Assembly (NCBI GenBank): GCA_004335635.1
Contig: QAXH01002609.1
Coordinates: forward strand, 1,041 to 16,877
Direction: 5' to 3'
Length of the DNA: 15,837 bases
Origin: Chloromonas sp. AAM2
Lineage: Eukaryota; Chlorophyta; Chlorophyceae; Chlamydomonadales; Chlamydomonadaceae
A model generated the notes under the pieces. That model was not told where the DNA came from and ran no database searches. It was given only the letters and a program-made list of their open reading frames with translations. Both the position numbers and the translations under genes were made by a program. Below, piece after piece: positions 1 through 9,400 of the stretch (position 1 is its first letter; each line of letters begins with the position of its first letter).

Positions 1-291
1 AGTTCAGGGGAAGGGCGGGGGGGGGCTACCCGACAGTCACTGCCCCGTCCTTTGTTTCTGCTATTGTTTACATGGCCTTCATTATGGGGAGGCCTGCTCA
101 GTAGGGGCAGGGCGGGACGAGTCACTGCCTGCTGTCTCCGGTGGTAATGGTTAATGCCTAATCTTTGGGTATGAGTACGGGTCAGATGCCTCAGGCTAAG
201 GCACCCATGGCACATGGAGATGAAGCACTGATGCATGCATGCAGCATGACAAGCATGCAATGCACCTTTCCTGCCTGGCCGTGCATTGCAG
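1..291. other. Probable intron or upstream region, no exon recognised
   Basis: No exon could be defended here. The first exon of the plus-strand gene begins after a TTGCAG acceptor ending at 291 and is in phase 0, so at least one earlier exon is expected to the left, probably outside the window. Short open frames are present (for example an ATG near 165), but they lack codon bias and do not join the EF-hand exon through a convincing donor. Confidence 0.4.
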
Positions 292-3200
292 GTGGATGTG
301 GATGGCGGCGGCAGCGTGGGACTGGAAGAGTGAGTGCGGCAAGCCTCTGTCAGATGCTGTGCCAGTCTATGAACAGTTGTTGGTTGCATTCCGCGCATGT
401 TGTTGTTGGCTGATTGAGCATGCTTGCCTCCCTTGACTGCAGGTTTGAGACGTGGTGGTGAGTGGGGTGGAGAGGCTGCAGCTGGCGACGAACAACCACC
501 AAGCATGGGCCAACTGACGGGCCAACATGCGGGCCAACTTGCATGTTGGCGTGCAGTATGCTTAAGCTGCAACGTCAGGCTGCAACATGTTGCTACGGCC
601 ATCCAATTGAATCGACTGACTCATCATTGATTATCTTCACCCTGCTTTGCACTGCTTGCCTGTTCTGTTCCACAGGATTGAGAGCCAACGGCAGCAGGTA
701 CGCCCTGGCACCAGCAATGTCTTCTGCAAAGGTTATCATCACACAGTACGGGCAGCTGAGCAGTGCAAACAGCTAGCACTGCACAGTCTACAGCCAGCTG
801 GGCTACATCTGCAATCAAAGCCATATTGTTGATGGCAGTCAGCATTGCAGCGGTCAAGTTTTACCATTGGCGTCAGGCATCACAGTCAATCCGATCAGAA
901 TTCGATAGGACTTGATCCAAAGTTTTGCATGGGCTGCAAGAAACCTGAAAATCCATTGTCGAACCCTGATTGGCATCCAGTCCTCATAATGCACATGCAT
1001 GTGCCGCTGCGCCATGCAGGTGCGTGACATGCGGCCTGCAGTGCAGCTGACACTCGGGGGCCTCATGGCCAACCTCCGGGCCCTGGCGGCCATGCTGGAG
1101 AGAAGGGAGCTTGAGTCACACGCAGCTCTGGTGACGTGAGTGACATGCACATGCCATCAGGCCATCATTGTGTGCAGATTGCAAGTAGTTCAGATCCACC
1201 CATGGACACCAGCGCATGGGGGTTGAATCGGCATGGGAGCTGCGGCTTGTGAATGGACTGAGTGGGGCCACTGACCCAGACTTTCCACTTAACGTGTACA
1301 GTAAATGCATCGCGCCCTTTGTTTACTTGTGGTGTGAATGGTAGCTGAGCACCACAATGGGTGATGGGGAGCTGTTCACCAATCCTGTTGCATTGGTGTT
1401 AATACCTGTCAGGAGACGCAGTTCGATAAACCAATGAGTACATTTATTGCATGGCTTGCTGTTTGCAGGCAGCATGCTGATAGTTTGGAAGCAGCTGGTG
1501 TCGGTGGGTGCAAGTCGTCAGAAACACGGCTGCCATACTACGCCATGCACGGCGACTATCTCACAGTGGTGAGTCATAGGAGAAGACCACCAAGCGCTTG
1601 CGGCCAGCGAAAACTGCTCACCATGCGTCCATATCAACACATCAGCCCTGACACTATTGATGTGCGTATCTTGGCTGTGCATGTCCATTCAACACATCAC
1701 GTGCTACCGACACGGCCTTGCATGACCTTCTGCCCTGCCATCGTTTGCGTGCAGGCGGACCAGGTGGTTTTCAAGGTAAGGTTAGGCATGCATTCTGAGT
1801 TGACCACCTGTGCGATGATCGGATCTCCTCGGCAGCTTGTCCGGGTGTTGTGCAAGCATTGCTGTCACACTGCCAGGGTGCTGCCCAATCCAGGGTCGTG
1901 ATGATTGGGCTTAGGGAGTACAATGCTCGCTCCCGTTGTCACGGCTGGGCTGACGGGTACTGCGGCCTTGCCGTGTGCGATCCGCCTTTCCTTGCGTGTC
2001 CTCTCCAGATCATGAGCGGCGACCTGCGCAGCGCCCTGCGCCTTGTCCTGGACCTGCTTCACCTCAACAGCGACGCGCTTGCGCTCGACGCGCCGCCAGA
2101 CCAGGTGCTACCGCCGGCATCCTCCATCGCCATCATGCCAGTGCCCGTGCAGCGAAGCGCACTCGCTTGGGCAATGGCGCTCGTCGCGGAGGTACGAATG
2201 TCAACCTCGCTTTTCTGCCTTTGACTACGCCTTCGCCAAAATAGTGATGTCGCCTGACTCAAAACGTATTCCCGTGTTGTTGGCGCCGTGTAGATACAAC
2301 CGTTCACCTTATTCCTGTCTCGCGCAGCTCCTTGGCCGCAACCCTGGGCGATTACGTGAAGCAGAGCATTTTGCGCGCGAAGCATTGGACTTGGCATCTC
2401 AAGGAGCACCGTTGGATCAACTGGGAGCGCCTATGCCGTCGCATAAAAAGAAAAAGCCGAGGAAACCGGCCAGACAAGACCACAAGACAAGGTATGAACT
2501 GAAAACCCAACAGGATAATGGTCGCTGAATTCACTACGACGATGTGCGGCCTGACCGGATGGTTGGTTGGTGACCGGCCTGACAAGGATGGGGTAGGGTT
2601 GACGATTGTCTGCTCTGGTTGTTTGCATGGATGGACCACACAATGGGCTCTGCAATGACATGACATGGCTTCACGTTACCATCTGAAAGCTGCTTCTTTG
2701 TCAATGGATACAGGGATGCCATTGTGACCAGCATGGTCCGCCTGAAGTACGGCAAGGAATCACTCATCAGCCATCGGCTCATTGCTGAGGCCAGCATTTC
2801 ACTCAGTGAGTGAGGGTATGCATCACATCATTCACTCTACAACTTACCAGTCATCGACGCACAGTGTCTGCATGTGGAATACACAGTGTGCTTGCCTGTT
2901 GCTTGTTTAAAAAGGGCTTCATACAAAATCTGATGACTGTTCCTACACCATGATGTACTTACAGGCACGTGGATGGCCAGCAGTAAAGCCACGGGAACAC
3001 ACAAGTTCTTGAAGGATGCCAAAGGTGCCAACAAAAAGAGTGGCGCAGCCACAGCCGCTGGGGATGTCAACGAGTTTGCAAACAGCTATCTGGGCAACGG
3101 TCAGAAGCCCCGGGAAGGCAACCAAGGCGCCACGGCCAAAGAAAATCGGTTGCCAATACCATTGCCAGAGATTGCACGTGTTTTGTACGCCCAGTACCAG

Positions 3201-4810
3201 GTGCGCCACCCTGCCTTGTACCTTTTTCAATCACAACCGCAAATCGCAACGTAGAGTTGCACGCTGCTAACCGTCATGCCGCACTATGTTCAGCAGTCAT
3301 GTCAGTACAGCGTCATGTTGCGGTATGAGAACTGAACTTCAGAACTTGTCAAGCGTGTTGAGGACGAGTGTTGGTCAGCTGACTTGCCTTTCGGGAGGAC
3401 TTGCCTTTCGGCATGTGTTGTCGACACTATGTACACCAAGTCAGCAGCGTGCCATCCTTTTTTGCCGTGCATTCCGCGCAGGCCGCACAGGATTACTTTG
3501 CTAAGGAGGCGCCTGAGGCTGTGACGGTTGAGGTGCGTCCTGATGCGGGGCCAACCGACGCATTGGACGCAGACGATCAATTCCTGCTCCCAATCTTGCC
3601 GACACCCAGCCCCCATCCTGACGCGGCCCCACCTAGCCCCACGCCGTCGTCTTCCAATGCCGCAGTACAGCAGCAAAGTGGCAAACTCACGCCTTATGGC
3701 AGAGCATTCAGTCCAGGTGCAGGCGCCGTGCGTGCACGCAGCCCGGGAGTCAGCGCCGCATGCATGACGGAGCCCGACGATGCGGGCATAGAACACCTGA
3801 CCCATTTTGCTCGTGCCTGTCGGTCTCGCAATGATGAGACCCCCAGCCCATTTGAACAGCTGGGTTCTCGACTGGAAAGGGTACGCACGCGGCAAGCCAG
3901 TGTCCCTCGACCATCCTACACGGCTCCATCATCGCCCATTCTAACCCGGTCCATGGTTGCAGAGCGCTTAAACCTCAGCGAAGCCAAAGCCTCAGCCAAC
4001 AAGGACCAGTCAAATAAGCCAGACTTGATCTCCTTATGCAGCATGAGGCGCCCCAGCAAGCCGAGCCGCACAGATACGTATCCGCACACACCTTCAAGGT
4101 CCAGGTTGAGCATGGCACGTTATGATGATGAGCTTGATGGGGTGACAGCGGCATGTGAAAATACCCAACAGTTGGAGCTGGGGTACGTTGTCAGCGGTCC
4201 TCGGTCTGCTGGAGCACTGTACTGTGAAGGCCCGCCTTCTCCGGTTCCAGGAATTCACATGCGTCCGAGATCAGAGCTGAGATTCGCACGTCATACGGAA
4301 GACACAAGGCACGCCGCTCAGGGGCATGGGGCTGTGCACCTCACGCAGCAGCGCAGCAAAGTACTTCCAGCCGGCCTTGCAGGTGCGTGGCGTGCTGAAT
4401 TCTGTGTTCTTGGTAGAAGTTGTAGTGCGGAGGCCTGCTGGTCTTTGCAGCTGGTCTGCAGTTTTACAAACAAGTGTCCAGTAGACCTTTCAATTCAGAA
4501 GCCCTGCTGAAGGACACAGCCTCGTCGGCTCAAGCCTCTCAAGCTGGAGCGTGCTTGCTCTTGCCATTCGGAGCCTTTCCCTATCACAAACTAATGTCGC
4601 AACTACTAGTGAAATGGCCGTCATCATGTTGTACGCTTACACAAAAAATGCATCGTTCTCTGCGCAGGCTTGAACGCAAACGCAGACCCCAGGGCGGCAC
4701 GTCTCGCGGAGCTGAGTCTGCCCCCAATCCGGAGCGGCAGTGGAGCCATCAAAGACTTGCATGAAGCACGCTTCAAGTCCAGCCTTCCAATAGGGCCCAT
4801 GAGCACTTGA
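292..4810 (+). CDS. EF-hand and TPR-like helical protein with disordered Ser/Pro-rich tail (5' partial, 12 exons)
   Basis: Function unknown; no named family recognised. Proposed exons: 292-329, 443-457, 676-697, 1020-1135, 1469-1568, 1755-1775, 2009-2191, 2328-2491, 2714-2805, 2965-3200, 3482-4382, 4668-4810 (stop TGA 4808-4810). Every intron is GT-AG and all phases join, giving 676 residues. Residues 2-13 form an EF-hand loop (DVDGGGSVGLEE: acidic at loop positions 1, 3 and 12, Gly at 6, Val at 8), followed by an F-helix starting FETWW. EF-hands bind calcium, but loop position 5 is Gly, so affinity is uncertain. Residues about 26-200 are helix-rich and TPR-like (YYAMHGDYLTVADQV; a later stretch around REAEHFAREALDLAS). 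A Lys/Arg-rich patch at about 202-220 could be a nuclear-localisation or nucleic-acid contact. Residues about 330-629 (one 901-nt exon) are Pro/Ser-rich and likely disordered, with many SP sites. The final exon gives a short conserved-looking tail ending PMST. No signal peptide or membrane segment was seen. The true start lies upstream. The model is good; the function is open. Confidence 0.72.
3381..3412. repeat. Short direct repeat inside an intron
   Basis: The 14-base word GACTTGCCTTTCGG occurs at 3381-3394 and again at 3398-3411, with a 17-base period. It lies in the intron between the exons at 2965-3200 and 3482-4382. It looks like a local tandem duplication; no function is inferred. Confidence 0.6.
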
Positions 4811-6414
4811 AAATATGCAAGGAGGCGGCACAGATGACACCCTGTGATGTCGTGCAACCCTGACTGTCACCACTGACAAGGCAGGCCTGCCAGCGTTCGT
4901 CAGGCGTCCAACGCTGGATCGTCAGGTGTCCTGGCTAGTTAGATTATGTGCATAACCTGACCTCATCCTTGCCGGTGCTGACAGCGGCAGAGGGTCGTCC
5001 GAGCATCGCCCAGGTAGGCAAGTGATGCATGCCAGGTTTGCAGGATGTGCTGAGCATGCATTCGTGTCGGGGAAGGGGCAAGGCGATGGTGCTCTCTCCA
5101 GGTAGCAGCCCACATGGCCGGGGCTTGTTACATGATGCATGAGTTACTGCATGTTCTCCATCCAGCTGCACCCTGCGTCGCTGCCACTTCTTGCGTGGGC
5201 TAACATGAGCTTCAGTCACTGCAACTCGTCTTCTACCTGTTGCAATCCATCAAGTGGATGGGTTCACCACCATCTTAGCCGTGGCGTTCCTGTCGTAGCT
5301 GAGATTCAGAGGGTGATCAGACTGCCAGGCGATCATCGAATTTCTTGGCCCAGCTCAGCTTGAATCATATCAGCAGACAGAAGGCAGGTGTTAAGGCCAT
5401 ACACTTGGACCTTCAAACAATGGCGTATCATCCTTGTTCTGTCCACATCTCACTGCTCACACACTTGCTTGGAGTGACGGTTGGCTGACAAGCTGTTCAA
5501 AGAATTGCCTTTCATTTCAAACTCAACAACAAAATGTCGCCCTTCCTGTTTTGTTGTCTATCGTGCAATGAGCTCACTTGCAAGGCGACCTGCTGCATGA
5601 TTTGCCTGGGTTTCAAGTGGCCTAACAGAAGTCTATACTCAGGTTGCAAGTTGACTAACTTCAGCTAGATGTCGTTGTGGAACAAGTCATGGCCAGCCGT
5701 TTGTACGTTTGTTAGCCCGTCCATAACAAGTAGTCTTTCGGTCCGCAGTTGGCCATGGCCTGCTGGCAATTGACCCCAAAGGTCCGGTGCAAGCTTCGGT
5801 GGGCTGGACAATAGGATAGCAATTCAAGCTACAATCAAGCAGCCATGAAGGGAAGGGCGGGTCGGTCTGGCTGTAGGTGGCCAAGCAAGGTGTGGCGCTG
5901 ACATGCTTGCTCGTAAGGTGTACGGTGTTGTACATGTTGGTTCTGCTTTTGGATGTGTTTTCTCGGAGCCGCCTGATGATACATTACTGCTCAAGGTGTA
6001 TTACATGATGGGCAGGCTGAAGATGCGTATGCATACCGGACAACCTACTGGTGATCGTTACAATCATTTGAATGACACTTGTATTGTGGGGCAGCTGTAA
6101 ACAAGCAAGATTGGCACACGTGAACATGTCCTTTTCATCACTGCTTGGCCAAGCAAGTTCTTTTGCCGTGTAGGAGCAAAATCAGACTGGATTGTTTACA
6201 ACAAAGCCAGGTGACGTTGAACCCTTGGCCTCTGCAAGACTGAGTCATCCAGGTGAGAAATGCATTGGAAGATTAAAAGATTCTATCCAAGGGCGCAGAC
6301 AAAGAAGCTTCATTTGACAGCAGCCGTGCGACTGCACACATGTGTTGATTCACCTCAGCTGACTCACAGTGCAACTAAGTTTCAGTCGCATACATGCATC
6401 CAGCAGGTGTTGCA
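4811..6414. other. Convergent intergenic region (3' UTRs of both large genes)
   Basis: The plus-strand gene stops at 4810 and the minus-strand gene stops at 6415, so both 3' UTRs must lie here. No long open frame with algal codon bias is present. Weak exon-like pieces between about 4960 and 5200 are described as a finding. No TGTAA polyadenylation signal was found soon after 4810 on the plus strand; the first one noted is near 6096. So the plus-gene UTR is long, spliced, or uses another signal. Confidence 0.5.
6196..6200 (-). promoter_or_regulatory. Candidate TGTAA polyadenylation signal of the minus-strand gene
   Basis: TTACA on the plus strand reads TGTAA on the minus strand, about 215 bases past the stop codon at 6415-6417. 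TGTAA is the usual polyadenylation signal in many chlorophycean algae. A five-base word occurs often by chance (another is at 6001-6005), so this is tentative. Confidence 0.35.
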
Positions 6415-9400
6415 TCACAAACTGGCAGTGGTGTTGCTGCTCACGGTCAGCGATGACATGCTGCCTGCTTCCGATCCTGCGGCCTTGTACGGGCCATGCA
6501 CACCCACGCCTGCACTTGGATACCCAGCCACACTGCCCGCAACCCCGCCCAAGGGACTTGCTGAGGCACCTGCACCGGTAGCGCCTGTCCTCCTTCCTCC
6601 TGTGTCTTGCTGGCTGCCTTCCACTGTACAGCCAGCTGCGCCTGTGTTTATTTGTGCGTTGCTTGGCCCGTCAAGTCCCCCGAGGTCTACTGCCTCAAGA
6701 CCCCGGCCGATCTCTGACAGCAGGCGTGCCATGATGTCTGAGAAGTGACCCTCAGACATGTCGTCACTGAGGCTGGCAGTGGGACTGCCGACAGGCGGTG
6801 CTGACGCCATGATGCCTGGGCAGCAAAGAAAAAAAGGCGCAGACCATCATGGGCAATGGTGCATGTATGGGCTGGTGCACCAGGTTTTGCATTAACAGCC
6901 AGGGAGCACACAGAAGGCAGGCGAGTGAGTTCAGAGACAACCAATCACTCAGGCACCAGGACACTATGCCACCAAAACAACTCGCCATGTTGTCTCATAG
7001 CTTCAAGCAACTTGCTCAGCCCACCCACACCACCGTCACTCCCCAACTTGCCTGCCTTGTGCATGACACAGCGTGCTTGATACACGGTACACCCAGCCAC
7101 GAGGCTGCTCAAGATGGTCATGCGGCCAACGCACCTGGCAGTCCCGAGGAATGCACCTCAGGCTTTTTGTGGCCAGCGCCCACAGCCGTGGGCAGTGGGC
7201 AGCCGGACCCCTGCCGCCCGACATCCCGCAGCAGCGGCCCCAGGCTGTCCACCAACACCGCTGCCTCCCGCTGAAGCACATGAAGCTCACCCAGTGGCAC
7301 CTGCTGTGCACTTTGCCAAGAACCGGCCTGCTGGTGCTTCTCTGGCACAGGCACTAGTCCTGTACCTGTATTCTGCCAGGAATGGGCTTGCTGGTGCTGA
7401 CCAGCAGAGGCTATCACGCCCTCCGACCCAGGCACTAGACCTGCGCCTGGGTGCTGGCCAGACAAGCCCGTCTGCATGCCCACTGCGCCCTGCCGGGAGG
7501 CAGACACCTGCCCCTGGTGACCTACAAGTGCAGCCGTCCGTTGCGATAGCTGATCAACATCATCAACATCATCAACATCATCATCATCATCATCATCTTC
7601 TTCTTCTTCCAAGTCTTCCTCAATGGTCTGCAGTGCAGCTGCCAGGCTCTGGCCTGACAGACTCGCCCACACACTGGGACCGGCTGCAACCCCACTGCCA
7701 TCCAAACCCTCCGCTCCGGCATTAGAGCGCAGCCTTTGCACGTCCGTAGCTGTGCTGCTGCTGCTCCGCTTCAGTGCATGTATGCCTGGAAGCTGCAGTG
7801 CTAAAATCTCATCGATGTCCAGGTCATCCAAGTCCAGGTCAATTCCTAGACCCAGACCAAATCCGACTCCCAGCTCCATACTCTGTTCAGTACCCTGGGC
7901 CGTTTGCAATCCTGCTCCTGCTGGCATCTTGATACTGGCTGTGGAAATGGAATTGCCAGCAAGGTCAGTGGACGTGGGAGCAATTGCACTGGCCTGGGAT
8001 GGGAGCCCGGACTTTTTACCTTGCACTGATTGCTTGAACCAGGTAGAAGCGCTGATGGCTGGAGTGGAGCCCGAGGCCAGGCTGAATGTTGTACCTGAGA
8101 GACTTGGTGTGCCCTGGGACGTATCTGTGTGCCGTGCTGAAGTGCCAGATACAGTGCTGCTGATAGTGGGGACAGTGCATGTGGGGGGGTGGGCTGGTGC
8201 TGGCTGCTGCCGTGGGCCAAGCCCAGCCAAGTCCTGCAGCCCCAGCCAGCCAGTCGGTGCAGCTGGTCCTGCTGCTGCTGGCTGGCTGGCAGCGGCCGAC
8301 TGCTGCTGACCAACGATCCCCTGGCCTGCCAGTAAAGTTGGGCCGCCAGTTGCCTGCCCACCCTGTGTGTTGCTTGCACCTGCGCTGGTGATGGTGGTCG
8401 AGGTGAATTGGTGACTGAGTGAGGATGGAGCCAGGGCTGAAGAGGAGGATGAGGGGTGGGTGCCTATGGCGCTGAGGCTGGTGGTGTGGAGGGAGGGCGT
8501 GGTGGCGGTGAGTGAGAAGGAGAGTGAGGAGAGGGATGCCTCGGGCAGCAGGACTGCGGCCACTTCCGCAGGCAGGATGCCTGAACACGTCACAAGGAAG
8601 GGAACTGAACGTACAAATGGCAATGTGGGAAGCCTTGCATAGATGGTGCGGCATACAGGGTAAGCCAAGGTCTGCGCATCAAAGCAGTGAAGCCTGGGTT
8701 CTGCAGTGCCTTTATGCAAGTGCACATCCTGCCAAGGACTGCGTCAAGTGCTATTCACTCGACTTATGGCCCTTGAGCCACTACCCCTTCCCTGCCTGCC
8801 CAGGCTGTAGACTGTTGAATGTTAGCTTCCCTCCTGGTTCCTGGTGACCTTCCCCTGCGTGACTTATCCCTGCAACCCCCTCCCTCTTCTTGCCCACACC
8901 CACCTCTCTGCACCATGTCGCGAATGCTGCCCAGGGAGATGCTGCTAATGCTGCTCACGCCATCGTCCAGCCCATCCCCTCCGAGCATCATCAGTGTATC
9001 CTCCTCCTCCATCTCCCCTACCAAACCCCCTCCAGGGCTCAGCCCCAGGCCCTGCAGCAGAGAGCCCAGGCTAGTGGCAGGGCTGGCAAGCCCATCCAGA
9101 CAATTCCCAGGACTCAACCCTAGGCTCTGGGGCAGTGAAGCTGGGCTGGTAGGCAGGCTGGTGCGTTGCATGTCTGCAGGGGAGGATGATGATGAAGGAA
9201 GGCTGGAGCCGGTGAAGGAGAAAGACGCTGTGCTTGCCTGTGCTGTGTTAAGGCCAGTCATTGAGGTGCCAGGGTTGATGGGAATGGTGCCCGGCTGTGG
9301 GGTGAGGCTGGTGGGCTGAGGTGGCTGGAATGGGCCAGTGCTGCTGCCAAGCACCCCTGGGGGACTTTGTGAGGACCCTGCAGTAACCTGACTAAAGATA

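Noticed and set aside
5687..6100. Short open frames on both strands in the convergent intergenic region
   Set aside because: No preferred codon use, no splice partners and no recognisable motif.
7114..8309. Plus-strand open frames of 203 and 228 codons
   Set aside because: They lie antisense to the large minus-strand exon 8580-7135, whose splice phases join neighbouring exons. Their composition is that of a reverse-complemented low-complexity gene.
8819..9319. Plus-strand frame rich in Pro/Ser
   Set aside because: Antisense to minus-strand exon 10163-8904, which is longer and in phase with both neighbours.
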